A stretch of DNA of 64,000 nt. Origin: Archivesica marissinica (lineage: Eukaryota > Mollusca > Bivalvia > Venerida > Vesicomyidae). The position numbers were made by a program, and so were the translations under genes. Under the pieces are notes generated by a model. The model did not search any database. It had not been told where the DNA came from and saw only the letters and a program-made list of their open reading frames with translations. Position 1 is the stretch's first letter, and every line of letters begins with the position of its first letter. Shown here one piece after another: positions 1 through 10,562 of this stretch. The stretch spans positions 15,194,015-15,258,014 of the forward strand of contig CM026390.1 in assembly GCA_014843695.1 (NCBI GenBank), read 5' to 3'.

Positions 1-92
1 TTGACAAAATATGTGCCCAAAAAAAAAATTCACACAAATTTAGCGCCATTATTTATTTTTTGTCGCAATTGGCGACCGACAGCGGGAACCCT
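1..92 (-). mobile_element. hAT-like element end, truncated by the window edge
   Basis: The terminal segment ending GCGGGAACCCT is the reverse complement of a segment starting at 34581 (AGGGCTCCCGCTGTCGG, then CCAATGGCGCCAATTGCGAC). Two copies of the same end in one window show a dispersed element. The AGGG start resembles the ends of the 8-bp-TSD elements at 4819, 11436 and 34013. It sits inside a TTAA-type MITE whose right part follows directly. The rest lies outside the window. Confidence 0.5.
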
Positions 93-93
93 G

Positions 94-214
94 CTATCCG
101 AATAGCGATTAGCTAGAGCCTGATCAGATGGCACATTCTGTTCCGTCTGATCTGGCCTCATGCTGTTTGCAAAAGTGATTTTTTTATCTGCCGCTAACGT
201 GTAAAGGGTTACTA
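94..214. mobile_element. Hairpin MITE, family F, right part
   Basis: It contains GAGCCTGATCAGATGG paired with CGTCTGATCTGGCCTCAT and ends GTAAAGGGTTA. The same arrangement occurs at 34330-34455, including AAAAGTGATTTTATCTGCC. The left part was displaced by the hAT-like insertion at 1-92. Related copies are at 4213-4790, 21911-22156 and 33967-34455. Confidence 0.6.
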
Positions 215-241
215 ATAATTGGATACGGATATTATACATAC

Positions 242-801
242 CGAGTAACATATTTTGAATAATCGAGGATATGTTGAGATTCCAGATACTGGATGTCGAG
301 ATCCAATGAATTTGATTTCGTTTGATTATACTCGGAAACTTCGAGATCTAATAGCGTCGAGCATTCCCGTGAATACTCGTATCGCTTTTTCACAGAATCC
401 TGAGAATAGATATCTTTGTTTCTCGGAAGATGTAAATGTTGAGCTTGTCTGGGAACTTCCAGAGATGTATATTGGGCAAATTGTAAATTATGTTCCTGAG
501 ATTGTGTATATTTCTGTCCGTTGTGGTCATGTGAAGGCGAGAATCTGTGATGTATCTTAGCACCAATACATACAAAGGCTGTGGCAAGATTATATTTCTG
601 TCCCTGAATTCGTAACTGATAATCACGACTGTATATTCGAGTGGGCCCCGAATTAACGCTACCGGAGCTCATAAATGTCTGGTCACGTTCACGTTCTCGT
701 CTTTTGCGTCCTGGACCTGGGCCAGGGCCTGGGCCGTGTGAGTTGGAACCCACATTGAGGCCTGGAGGCAAGGGAGGCCTGGAAGCCACTTCTGTGCCCA
801 T
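242..801 (-). CDS. Unrecognised open exon candidate (possible first coding exon)
   Basis: A minus-strand frame runs from an ATG at 801-799 for about 187 codons. A possible donor, ACTCG|GTATGT, ends the exon at 242; without splicing the frame stops at 232. The predicted start is Pro/Gly-rich (MGTEVASRPPLPPG, a GPGPGPGPG run at about 24-32), followed by a basic RKRRERERD stretch. The remainder is Tyr/Ser/Gln-rich with no family I recognise. The region is less AT-rich than its surroundings and is not visibly part of a repeat. A 101-codon plus-strand frame (255-560) overlaps and also looks protein-like, so the strand is not certain. Codon statistics or transcript data would decide. Confidence 0.3.
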
Positions 802-1900
802 TAGAGTATACAACAAAATTTAAGTGTTTAACATTATTTTAAAATAAATCCACTCCATTGCCATTAGCTTGAATTACAAAACACATTTAAAATGATAATT
901 TACAAACTGAAACTCTAATAATCAACATTTAAATAATAATCGTAATATTAATAAAGTGATTGTATTTTATTGTATTTTCTTTGCACTCCTGATCGTCTCA
1001 GAATTTCAGTATTACGTTGCTAAATCCAAATTTCAAAATAACACAATTCCTCCACTCCTCACAGTTATAATAATATATCACAGAATTTATTAAATATTTC
1101 CAATATGAAATTTTGCACCCATTATAATAAAAACGTCTCTCTAATATATAAACGACTTATAAATGAAAGAAATAAAACCTTCACTATTCAGACATGTTCA
1201 TTCACACCTATGGTTTACAAACATCAACATTCCACAACAACGCGAGCACAACACGGGCAAGTTGATAATAATTCAGCAATGTCAACCTCATCCTGCACTG
1301 ACCAGTGAAGTCTTATCATTTGAAACAGAAATTAAGTCAATATTCTTGTATACAAATGACAAACATCGCCCAAATATCCTAACGACCCTGGTAACTTTAT
1401 CGTATTGGCCAACAAAACATTCAACATGATAAAGTCCATGAAAAATTCAATATTGTAATGCCGGCTATACAAATTTTATGTTACGAGTGGCGTGACTTTC
1501 AACCCAGCATTAAGGCGCTACATCTGAAGTCAAGCGGTAGGTTTGAAAACATATTGTTAAACTTATCATCTAATGTCAAACTGTAGATATATCTAACCTA
1601 ATCTTTATTCAGAATTTCAAAGATAACTTCAACATAGCTATGAATATCGTGTGGACAATTGGTTTCAACCAGAGTAGCCGTTTTAACGACCAGTTCATAC
1701 TCACACAAAATAAGGGAATTTACGACGTCTTCAATAGAAGTCGAGACAGATCAAGATTTGATGTGACCGTATATTAAAATTTTTTTTTATTTAGATGCAA
1801 TATTTGTAGAAAGGGAGAAAATAATTTAAATACTGCATCATGTGTGGTATCTCTGAAATGAATACATTTAGATTTTGGTGACAATTATTACCTGGATCCA
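802..1900. other. AT-rich stretch, nothing recognised
   Basis: I see no open frame of convincing composition, no SINE and no tandem repeat here. If the exon at 242-801 is real, its promoter and 5' UTR would lie in this interval. Confidence 0.4.
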
Positions 1901-2420
1901 CCCCCTGTAGTATCAGCGGCGGAGCCAGGATTTGGAGATGGGAGAGAGCATACTTTTAGGGGGTGGAGGGGGCCAATATTTTTGGAGGGCATTGTATTTA
2001 GTGCATTCTATTTCAGTTTTAAAAGGCAATGCTGCATGGGGCACGAGAGAATAATTCTGAAAGGAATCTCCCACTATGGCAATTTTAGCCATTCCCACCG
2101 CCCACAATAGTCGCTACTGTACATCACAGGGATAAGAAACCTGGATTTATAACAACGTTGACTGTTTTTAGGGTGCCCCAAGAGTCATCTGCTAAACAAT
2201 GTTTAGAAAATAAAGTGTTGTGTTTTACGGGTGATCGATGTTGAAATGAATCTAGCATCCATGAGATACAGCAATATTTTGAGATGATCATAATGAAACA
2301 AATGAGGCAATAAAGCCATGAGTAGTCAATTATTTGTAAATAGCCGCCAGGTGTGGTGGGGGTGGAGGGGGTTGGAGGGGGGGTGGAGGGAGGAGGGTTA
2401 AGCCATTTATGCTATCCCTC
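1901..2420. repeat. Degenerate repeat and G-rich tract
   Basis: AGCGGCGGAGCCAGGATTTG at about 1916 looks like the end of a dispersed repeat. At 2348-2398 the plus strand carries repeated GGGG/GGGGG runs spaced by T or GT, a potential quadruplex. Minus-strand Pro-rich frames here come only from that tract. Confidence 0.4.
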
Positions 2421-2468
2421 AAATATACGGTATAACACACAGAGGATATTTGTTTATTGTTTGGGTTT

Positions 2469-2720
2469 TTTTTAAAAACTTTATTTATTTTACAACGATT
2501 TCGAAGCAAGTTTAGCAACTTATATTAATCACTCTCGTTGGCGCGGATGAAAGCGTAAATGTGGTCAGTCATGTGGGAGGAAACCGGAGTACCCGGAGAA
2601 AACCCTCCTGTCCGATCTGGCGACCACCGTATCATCTCACATACTTCCCGGTCCGAGGATCAAACCTGGATTGCATTGGTGAGAAGCGAGCGTGCTAACC
2701 ACTGCGCTAATTGGACAGCC
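2469..2720 (-). mobile_element. tRNA-derived SINE, family A, copy 1
   Basis: On the minus strand it starts GGCTGTCCAATTAGCGCAGT (tRNA A-box-like) and has a degenerate B box. The central body contains CTCCGGGTACTCCGGTTTCC followed by TCCCACA, and the tail is TAAAATAAATAAAG. The CTCCGG core resembles the conserved core of vertebrate V-SINE/HE1 elements; that link is from memory and unsearched. Four other copies are in this window. Confidence 0.8.
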
Positions 2721-3261
2721 ATAACGTGTTTCAGTGTATTGTTCAAATTATATTTGACAGAATGAACACTGTAAGCATTATTATCACAAGTAGCTTATTT
2801 AGTCATTTGTAATAAACTCTTTATATATTCATGAGTGAATTCCACCATTCACTTAAACAAACACATTTTCTATTTATTGTAGACTATAAAGTGTTTTTAT
2901 GAAAGAAAACGATGCAACCGTGCACTAAATGGCGCACGAACGGCGTATTAATTAAGTCTGAAAACATTCACGTTGACAATAATTTGAGTGTCAACCTTAA
3001 ACAACAAAAAAAATGTTACAGCTTTCAATTAGTGGAATAACACATTTTATTCACTAATTTCCATATATCATTGGAAAGCATGCAATAATTATTTTACCAC
3101 TATATATAACCAATTGTTTCTTGAAAATCGGACACTAAATCATGAAAGAGTGGTACAAGCATTTGAATGATTTGAAACTGCTAACAATGGTGGCAGCAAT
3201 GTTGAAGACAATGACATCAGTATCACCGTGGAATTATACAAATATTGAAATGATTTTAAGC

Positions 3262-3506
3262 ATTATTTATTTTACAACGATTGCGAAGCAAGTTTTAACA
3301 ACTTATATTAATTTAATCACTCTCGTTGGCGCGGATGAAAGCGTAAATGTGGTCATTCGTGTGGGAGGAAACCGGAGTACCCGGAGAAAACCCAACTGTC
3401 CGATCTGCCTCCACAGTACCATCTCACATACTTACCGGTCCGAGGATCGAACCCGGGTTGCATTAGTGAGAAGCAATCGTGCTACCCACTGCACTATTCG
3501 GACAGA
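3262..3506 (-). mobile_element. tRNA-derived SINE, family A, copy 2
   Basis: It has the same head, CTCCGG core and ATAAATAA tail as copy 1. A duplicated TTAAT near 3311 and several head substitutions mark independent decay. The 161-codon frame at 3142-3627 runs through this SINE and is not a gene. Confidence 0.8.
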
Positions 3507-3783
3507 TGTAGCTTGTAGGAGTGAATGGATGGATTTACAATTAACCGAGGCAAGTAGCTACTATACGGCCATGAAAGCTTGGGACTACAGATTGTCCCAG
3601 AAAATGAAACATTCAACACCCAAATAATGCAATAAAACCTGTAGAGTGGTGGGGATGACGAAGAGTTGGGTTGTCAACTTGGAGGTCACATACAGAGTAA
3701 CATTCTGCACAACATAAAAAGTTAAATTCATATTTCTGATGTAAAGATGTAAATTTAAATGCGTCAGAGAGCACTATTGACTT

Positions 3784-3885
3784 GGGTCTCTGAAATGGGT
3801 CTCTGTACTATCCTCCAAATCTAAAATGACCAACCTCTTCAGGAGATGCCACTCATATGGTAAACTGGGAGAACGATAAATAAAC
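3784..3885 (+). mobile_element. SINE family C fragment (3' body)
   Basis: Matches the 3' body of family C: GGGTCTCTG, CTATCCTCCAAATCTAAAA, CTCTTCAGGAG and the ending ACGATAAATAAACG. The tRNA-like head is missing. Confidence 0.65.
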
Positions 3886-3893
3886 GCAAGTGG

Positions 3894-4131
3894 AAGTCGT
3901 GATAGTGCAGTGGATGCGTGTTCGCTTCAGGTACGAAAGGTCCGGAGTTCGAGCCCCGTTGGAGCCGTTACGATTGTGCCCTTAGGCAAGGCATTTAAGT
4001 TCCATGTTGCCTCTTCTCTCTCCCTCGTGGCGATGGATTCCATCAGGAATGAGGTCTCGCGAGTGATTAATATAAGTTGTAAGAACATGTTTCGCAATCG
4101 AGCTAAAATAAATTTGTATAAACTAAACTAA
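3894..4131 (+). mobile_element. tRNA-derived SINE, family B, copy 1
   Basis: The head GTCGTGATAGTGCAGTGG (A box) is followed by GGTCCGGAGTTCGAGCCCC (B box). The body has TTGTGCCCTTAGGCAAGGCA, then GATGGATTCCATCAGGAATG, and the 3' end is AAAATAAATTTGTATAAAC. The GCCCTT.GGCAAGGCA segment resembles a core found in several animal SINEs (Nin-type, from memory). Confidence 0.8.
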
Positions 4132-4250
4132 ATAAACGCAAAAACACACAAGATGAACATTCCCAATTAATCGTCATCCCCTACACCCCATATAAAACAT
4201 TTTATTACCAATTTAACCCTTAACCTGCCAATCACAACTGAAGTCGCTTT

Positions 4251-4572
4251 AGTTTAAACTTTATTTATTTTACAACGATTGTGAAGCAAGTTCTAACAAC
4301 TTATATTAATCACTCTCGTTGGCGCGAATGAAAGCGTAAATGTGGTCATTCGTGTGGGAGGAAACCGGAGTATCCGGAGAAAACCCACTTGCCCGATGAT
4401 GATGATGATTGAGCTTATTTACCGTCGCCTCCGGCGAACCATATGGGCGAGCGTGCCTGTCCGATCTGGCGACCACCGTACCATCTCACATACTTCCCGG
4501 TCCGAGGATCGAACCCGGGTTGCATTGGTGAGAAGCGAGCATGCTAACCACTGCGCTAATCGGACAGCCAAT
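4251..4572 (-). mobile_element. tRNA-derived SINE, family A, copy 3, with exact target duplication
   Basis: Flanked by an identical 13-bp duplication CTGAAGTCGCTTT (4238-4250 and 4573-4585), the hallmark of LINE-mediated insertion. The minus-strand head is GGCTGTCCGATTAGCGCAG, the core CTCCGGATACTCCGG, and the 3' end AATAAATAAAG then TTTAAACT. An insertion at 4395-4452 interrupts it. Confidence 0.9.
4395..4452 (-). mobile_element. Very short retroelement with (ATC)n tail, inside SINE A3
   Basis: A segment of about 58 bp splits the SINE at its CCTGTCCGAT site, which appears on both sides (CTTGCCCGAT and CCTGTCCGAT, about 10 bp). On the minus strand it reads CTCGCCCATATGG, CGCCGGAGGCGACG, AAATAAGCTCAATC and then (ATC)n. 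A second copy lies at 7537-7596. Confidence 0.65.
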
Positions 4573-4818
4573 CTGAAGTCGCTTTGGCAATCACCATAGA
4601 GCCCAGATCAGACGGAACAGAACGGGTGTCTGATCAGGCTCTATGTTGTTTGCTATTGAATAGTGGAGCTGAAACACTTGTCTGAATAGCAAACAACATA
4701 GATCCTGATCAGATGAGGGCTACGCTGCAGCTGATCTGGATCTATATTGTTTGCACATTCCATCCAATTTATTCGGCAGGTTATGGGTAATGTGTGCCAA
4801 CAATAGCATGGTTCTAAC

Positions 4819-4871
4819 AGGGTTCATTCTAGGTCAGAATTTCGCCCACATCGCCCTCTAGAATGATCCCT
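4819..4871. mobile_element. 53-bp micro-MITE, hAT-like, perfect 8-bp TSD
   Basis: The element starts AGGGTTCATTCTAG and ends CTAGAATGATCCCT. It is flanked on both sides by GTTCTAAC (4811-4818 and 4872-4879). Both ends match the longer elements at 11436-11738 and 34013-34265, so it is an extreme internal-deletion form. Eight-bp duplications are typical of hAT-like DNA transposons. Confidence 0.8.
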
Positions 4872-4879
4872 GTTCTAAC

Positions 4880-5501
4880 TACTGTTTCCTATACTTGTGT
4901 TATAAACCTTTTTGCTAATAAGGGAGACAATTCAAACTTAAATACTGCCAATATCTGCACAAGTTGTCTACCATGTTTGAACAGACTTGTTTTACTCAAC
5001 CCTTCTTAAGTAGCGACTGTGAACCATTCATTTTCCCAAGTGCATTCCAGAGGGACCTCTAAAATATTACCGTACACCAAAGAAGTGAACTCTTTGTTGT
5101 TTGGTGAAAATATCATAGTTTGTAAAAGGGGGCAGTATGCCCTACAGGGAAAATTAACCCCATATGCATAGACAAGTTCCTAAGCCGAATATGAACAATT
5201 TTATAGAAATATACAACAGAATATGCATAATAGTATATATATGAGCCTCACATAGTCCAATATTTTACATATTGGATCGTTTTCGGCTTATATCCTATAC
5301 TGATTATGAAACTACCTATTCAAGTGTTGTAATAAAGTAACTCTTGACAGTAAACTTATCCACATGTAATCCTCATTGTCTCAGCCAGCTACAGTCAAAT
5401 AATCTTTTTTGTAAAGCTGACATTCATTTTTATAACTTAACACTCTACTACAAAACGAAGACTAGTATAATGACTAGCACAAATAATTAGCACAAAAACA
5501 T
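4880..5501. other. AT-rich stretch, nothing recognised
   Basis: No tandem repeat, SINE head or convincing coding frame is visible between the micro-MITE and the TA-flanked element that follows. Confidence 0.4.
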
Positions 5502-5503
5502 TA

Positions 5504-6518
5504 CCGTAATCGTTTATGTATAAGACGCATATTTTGTCATTCAAAATCGTAACCAAAAGTCTGCTGCGTCTTATACTTCAGTTTAGAACTAAATTTCATT
5601 TTTACCAGGATTTGAAACGACAAATGGCATACTGCAACAGAGACAAATAAATGTTTCATAATTTTAGTCCAAGTCCTGTATGTGTCATACTAGGTTTCTA
5701 TATCAATGTGGACAATCATAAAAAAATAAAAATCATCAAAAACTATTTTTTATTGAAGGCTTACAATAAATAACTTTAGCAAGCTTTGCAAACAACATAT
5801 TACCAACTCTGATGTTGGCGTACATACCACTGTTTGCCGTACGTGTCGCTAATTATGAGAACTGTAAGAAGTTTGAGTAGGTGATGATTAAATTAAGAAT
5901 TAGGTCACTTTCAATACTAGAGCTTTTTCGAGATTTACTTACCGACACCTGCCAAACACGATATTATACCGAATGTATAAGTCAAGGGCAGATTTTGAGC
6001 ATCATATTTAACACAGCCTGTGAAAAGTTAGCTGCCTATGCTGAGCAAATGGGGGAACAGAGCAGCATATTTAGTGGTCTTAATATATACCAAGAGTCAT
6101 TATCATGATTCCGTAATGCTTACAAATCACAGAAACGTTAGCCGCCTATGCTGAGCAAATGGGGAACAGAGCAGCATATTTAGTGGCCTTAATATATACC
6201 AAGAGTCATTATCATGATTCCGCAATGCTTACAAATCACAGAAAAGTTAGCCGCCTATGCCGAGCAAATGGGGAACAGAGCAGCATATTTAGTGGCCTTA
6301 ATATATACCAAGAGTCATTATCATGATTCCGTAATGCTTACAAATCACAGAAAACAAAGTGTCCCATTTATTGTTATTATTTTTCACGAGTTATGTTAAT
6401 TTTCTTCGCCTTAAGATCAGGTGTGTTTTATACAGCAATTAAGCTTTTTCCCTGGAATTTCTCTGATTTGTTAACTGCTTCTTATACTCACGAGCGAGCT
6501 ATATACAAATGATTACGG
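5504..6518. mobile_element. TA-flanked MITE, family H, copy 3
   Basis: Left end CCGTAATCGTTTATGTATA, right end (inverted) CCGTAATCATTTGTATATA, each bordered by TA (5502-5503, 6519-6520). The interior repeats CTGCGTCTTATACTT-type motifs and holds a three-unit 110-bp tandem repeat. No transposase is seen, so it is non-autonomous. TA duplications fit the Tc1/mariner group. Confidence 0.65.
6021..6353 (+). repeat. 110-bp tandem repeat, three units
   Basis: CCTATGCTGAGCAAATGGGG recurs at about 6033, 6143 and (with one change) 6253. Units differ at only a few positions, so the amplification is recent relative to the surrounding MITE. Confidence 0.85.
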
Positions 6519-6811
6519 TACCATAAAAATCCACCTCGCTTAAAATTCGGGTCAGGAATAAATTCAGAACCGAATCGTGGAATCGAAATCCCGAAAAAAA
6601 TAATCGGAACGTAATAAATAGCGATACAGTCAACTCGCTATCGTTATAGCCCTAGTATCTACTGTGATCAGTTTATATAACTGAACACGAAAATTGATTT
6701 CTGTGTTTACAGTCGCACCGACAGCTTAGGTCATATAATAAATCTCCAGCTATTTTTGGCTGCCCTTCTGAGGAGTATTTCAAGCACGGACGATTATGTT
6801 ATATTTATGTT

Positions 6812-7066
6812 ATATTTCGGGTTTTACGCCTGCATCAGCACCATTTCGGGCTATATCGCTGGCGGACAGTTTACTTAACAACACCTTTCCTGGGCAGGCT
6901 CCAGCAGTTAACCAGTACTTGGGTGCACCAACCTCCGTAAGAAACTGCCAACGTTTTCATATAAATGAGACACGGCCTGAGCGGGGCTCGAAACCGTGAC
7001 CATCAGTGATGATAGGTTACAGTGGTATACAAGTCAGCGACCGTAACCAATCGACCACGGAGGCGG
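6812..7066 (-). mobile_element. tRNA-derived SINE, family D, copy 1
   Basis: The minus-strand head GTCCGCCTCCGTGGTCGA is followed by a tRNA-like body with a B box near CACGGTTTCGAGCCCC. The downstream body contains GTTTCTTACGGAGGTTGG and CCAGGAAAGGTGTTG. Further copies are at 43134-43373 and 46083-46325. A short family E-like segment follows at 7067-7125. Confidence 0.75.
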
Positions 7067-7536
7067 ACATGCACGGACGAACGGGCACCTTGGTAGAACC
7101 ACCGACCTTCCACATAGCCAACTGTATAGCGAAAATTTATTGAAACGACTGAAGGTGAGTAGTAGTTGTTTCAATCAATTGTCATGTTTCCTTGTGTCAA
7201 TATTTCACAGTAAAACCTATTTGTTGTTTCACGTTGCACAGAGTGCGTCGACTGACACACTAACTACAGACAGGCTCGTTAAATGCCCAAGCGATTGTTC
7301 ATAAATGGCCAGGTCGATGAGGCAAAACAAACATGGGTCGATGTACTTAAATAGCCTTGCATTATTATGTAAGTATTTATAATTAGTGGTTGTGTGTGTT
7401 TTGTTGAGTGCATGTAAAATGAAAATATCGAATGGATAATCAATATCTGCAAGCTGAGAAACTGTAAGCCACATGAAAACATGGGCATTTTCACTGGACT
7501 TATTTGGCAGGTGCTGGAGCAAGTATTTAGCATAGT

Positions 7537-7596
7537 GATGATGATGATGATTGAGCTTATATACCCTCGCCTCCGGCAAACCATGTGGGCGAGCAC
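7537..7596 (-). mobile_element. Short (ATC)n-tailed retroelement, second copy
   Basis: Matches the 4395-4452 insertion: (GATGAT)n, GATTGAGCTTAT, CGCCTCCGGC, ACCATGTGGGCGAGC. The shared boundaries support treating it as one mobile unit. Confidence 0.55.
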
Positions 7597-7753
7597 TTTT
7601 TAGCATGGTCTTTCATATTGCTAAATTTACGCACAAAACATCTTGACACAGGAAGACACACTCCGGAGTTAACATCACTTCTGTAGCATATACCATAAAC
7701 ATAAGGTTATACAACTCGATTTCGTAAAAAGTTCATACATGTACAATATCAGA

Positions 7754-7994
7754 TTAACCCTTTCAACACCACAGACCTCTATATAGGCTTACAAAAAGTG
7801 TAGATCCAGATGAGCCGGCTCGTGACGAGCCGTCTCACCAGGATCTGCACTTTTTGCAAGTAGTATTACTAATTTTAGACAAAATTACCCATCTTGATAA
7901 ATGAACTGGTCCGAATGTAATTTTCTTATTTATTTATTGGTCTAAGAATATCATGGACCAGTCCATGTCAGTTACTTGGTGTTGAAAGAGTTAA
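7754..7994. mobile_element. TTAA-flanked MITE, family X, copy 1
   Basis: Bordered by TTAA at both ends with inverted ends CCCTTTCAACACC and GGTGTTGAAAGAG. It contains an internal hairpin around GAGCCGGCTCGTGACGAGCC flanked by GATCCAGATGAG/GGATCTGCAC. Full copies are also at 25380 and 47416, a split copy at 35731-38201 and a decayed copy at 33393. TTAA duplication suggests piggyBac-type mobilisation. Confidence 0.8.
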
Positions 7995-8249
7995 TCTCGA
8001 TTCCTCATCTGGTGGAATCCATCACACTGACGCAATGTGGACCGTTAAACGTCATAAGATTAAGACGCTGATTCTGGGGCCTCTAACTCACAACCCCTCG
8101 GTCACGAAGCAGACATCATATCAACTACATCTCAGCAGCAAATTGGAACGATGGGTGGGGCCCACTGTCGATTTTGCCATAAAATTCAGAAGTGAAAGGT
8201 GTAAAAATGGATGGAATCAGCGGTGAAGTGGTGATAGCGCAGTGGTTAA

Positions 8250-8587
8250 GCGACACTACAGTGAAAACACAATTTATACAGAATGTAATTTCCTATTATG
8301 TGGTATAATTTGTTTCCAAATATTTGCCTCACAAATTGAGTATTTCAACTAATAAACAAATGTCGTATACGCGGTTTGTTGACACAACAAAATAATGTAA
8401 ATAGGGTCGACATTCATGCGTAATACAACTTGTGTATCCCGAATAACGAGAGTTATGGTACAGATTTACCGTTATATCTCACATTTGTGCCTATGCATAT
8501 TTATTTGTAGACTAATCTCTAATGATAAACTATTATCTCTAAGCGATTTAGCAATAACTACAATGACAAAGAAATGTCAATTCAGGA
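8250..8587. other. AT-rich stretch, nothing firm
   Basis: A possible family B head fragment (GTGATAGCGCAGTGGTTAAG, about 8230) precedes it. No further structure is seen. Confidence 0.35.
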
Positions 8588-8775
8588 GCGTGGATGACAG
8601 GTATATGAAATCCTACATCCACTTTTCAATTGTGTAGACAACAACACTGTTTATTGATTCAATGTTAGTGTTCGAATGTATTCGGAAGAATTTGTAGTAG
8701 CAATGCATTTATACGCTAACAATGCATTGTTTGGCTTTTTGTGATGTAATGTCGCTTTAATGCTTTATATATCCA
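8588..8775 (+). repeat. Unclassified dispersed repeat R, copy 1
   Basis: It shares long blocks with 27425-27612, such as ATATGAAATCCTAC, GATTCAATGTTAGTGTT, GAATGTATTCGGAAGAATTT and GTAGTAGCAATGCATTTATA. Neither copy shows a coding frame or tRNA head. Confidence 0.75.
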
Positions 8776-8884
8776 TATATCAGTAATCATTTATTATGTT
8801 TTCAAGAAAACAATTGAAGATCTTGCCACAACTGAACTGGTTTTTGTTTAAATTATAATTTACCTCCTATTATATATACATGTA

Positions 8885-9713
8885 CCGTATTTAGCTGTGT
8901 ATAGTGCGCACATTTCTTACTGAAATCCTCATCCATTTTATCTACTGCGCATTATACACCAGTACAGACATCAGGACATTTTTTCCCGGACCAAAATTTC
9001 GTGAAAAAACTGAAATTCGACCCGAACGGCCCACAGTCATTCTATAAGTTGTTACATTCGACAATCGTTATAAACTAGCTATTAAAACCAGTTGCCGATA
9101 GTCTATATAAATAAATCAAATGAATAAGACCACAAAATTAGCATATATTTCGTTTATTTTGGCAAACTTTGATGAATTTAATTGAAAAGGTAAATGCATA
9201 AAAAATGGCGATTTGATAACATCACGTGGTTTTATCGTATGTAATATTTCCCGTACTTTTCGCGTACTTCGTCGTACAATGTACAATGCATTGCATAAAA
9301 AAAAACTTTTTTGGCTGCAGTATTTCAATTGATTGTAGCGATAATTAATTTCGACAAACCTTTCACAATGGGTCCCAGTTAATTAGGTAGGCTTCACGTG
9401 TTGAGAAGTTTGAGCATCTGCTGACATGTTTGAGAACGTGTTGAGATGTTTGAGAACGTGTCGAGAAATTTGAGCAGGTGTGCCCGAGTGCGTTACCGTT
9501 ACTCGATGAGGTATATCTCGAGTGATTAATATAAGTTGTAAAAATCACGGAGCACAATTTTTAGCGATTCTTGAGAAATGTTAAATTTTGACTTGGAAAA
9601 TTGCGTTTTTCACGTGCGCAGTATACATAGGAACTCAGTTTTTCCGCCGATTTTCGTGCCAGATCGTGGGTGCGCACTATACACGGTAGCGCACTATACA
9701 CAGCTAAATACGG
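8885..9713. mobile_element. TA-flanked MITE, family H, copy 1
   Basis: Left end CCGTATTTAGCTGTGTATAG followed by TGCGCAC; the right end is its inverse (GTGCGCACTATACACGG, GCGCACTATACACAGC). TA lies on both sides. The interior at 9390-9480 has four degenerate units of about 24 bp built on TTTGAGAACGTGTTGAGA. Confidence 0.7.
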
Positions 9714-9783
9714 TATTAGGAAATAACTTTATAAATAACTGTTTTAACTTTTACTAAGTCAACTCCAGGATTAAATTGCTATA

Positions 9784-9990
9784 CAGGTCAGTAGTCCAGT
9801 GCTTAACATGTTGGACTGCGGATCCAGGGATCACAGGTTTGATCCCCCGTCTGAACCTAATAATAGCAACAGTCTTTCAGATGGGACTTTAAACCGAGCT
9901 TTCGTGTCGGTTAATTCACTAATCTCTTCAGAAGGAGGTGCCAATATGGGCAACAGTCCCATAGCGCCGATAAATAAACATAAAACAGCA
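9784..9990 (+). mobile_element. tRNA-derived SINE, family C, deleted copy
   Basis: The head CAGTAGTCCAGTGCTTAACA and a B box near GATCACAGGTTTGATCCCCC are followed by GATGGGACTTTAAACCGAGC. About 100 bp of body are missing before CTAATCTCTTCAGAAGGAGG and GATAAATAAACATAAAAC. Confidence 0.75.
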
Positions 9991-10110
9991 GTTGTATGAA
10001 TTGGCTACATTTTCAGTTCATGTCGGAAGGCTAAATTCAAGACTGTAAATTTCAAGATGGCCGCCAAAATTCTAAATATTCTAAATTTGAGGTAGGATTA
10101 TACATGCATT

Positions 10111-10376
10111 ATTTACTTGTTTGTTATTTGGGCTTAAAGTCGCATCAACAGTTTAGATCATACGGCGACTCTCCAGCTATACATTGGTGGAGAAAGACCC
10201 CAGGTTCCCCCGCCAAGTAGTAATTCAGGTATGAGCACTCACCCAGGTATAACCACCAACTTTCCACAAGCCAGCATACCCACTTGAAAAAATTTGACAC
10301 CAGCAGTCAGATTCAAACAACTGAGAAGCCAGTGATTTTAAATCTATGACCATTACCACTCGGCAACAGTAGAACA
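10111..10376 (-). mobile_element. tRNA-derived SINE, family E, copy
   Basis: Shares CGACTCTCCAGCTATACATTG, CCACCAACTTTCC, ACAAGCCAGC and an eroded tRNA-like head with the family E copies at 46876-47115 and 52545-52728. Diverged. Confidence 0.6.
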
Positions 10377-10430
10377 TTTCAAAATGAAAGTATTGTTATT
10401 TGCAAAAGGTTGGAATCATGGGGATTAATT

Positions 10431-10562
10431 CACTTTTTGTGGAGTTTATCGAAGGGTAAATGGTGCCCAATAACACACACATTCACCGGTGCTTTATTCA
10501 ATGTGTGCAGTATTAGGCAGTATTCACATTTGAATAAATTTCACAAAAAATAAATTCACTCC
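10431..10562. repeat. Short inverted repeat
   Basis: TTAATTCACTTTTTGTGGAG near the left pairs imperfectly with TTTCACAAAAAATAAATTCA on the right across about 85 bp. It may be a small MITE. No clear target duplication was identified. Confidence 0.35.

Larger units (their letters stand above)
4213..4790. mobile_element. TTAA-type hairpin MITE, family F, interrupted by a SINE
   Basis: Left end TTAACCCTTAACCTGCC; right end GGCAGGTTATGGGTAA (inverted, TTAA decayed to TTAC). The interior has two hairpins built from AGATCAGAC/GTCTGATC and TCTATGTTGTTTGC-type stems. The family A SINE at 4251-4572 sits inside it with a 13-bp duplication, so the MITE is older than the SINE. Confidence 0.7.

Noticed and set aside
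3142..3627. 161-codon plus-strand frame
   Set aside because: Runs antisense through a family A SINE; no coding signal outside it.
7229..7606. 125- and 105-codon minus-strand frames
   Set aside because: Overlapping frames that end inside the (ATC)n-tailed element; His-run is the trinucleotide tail.
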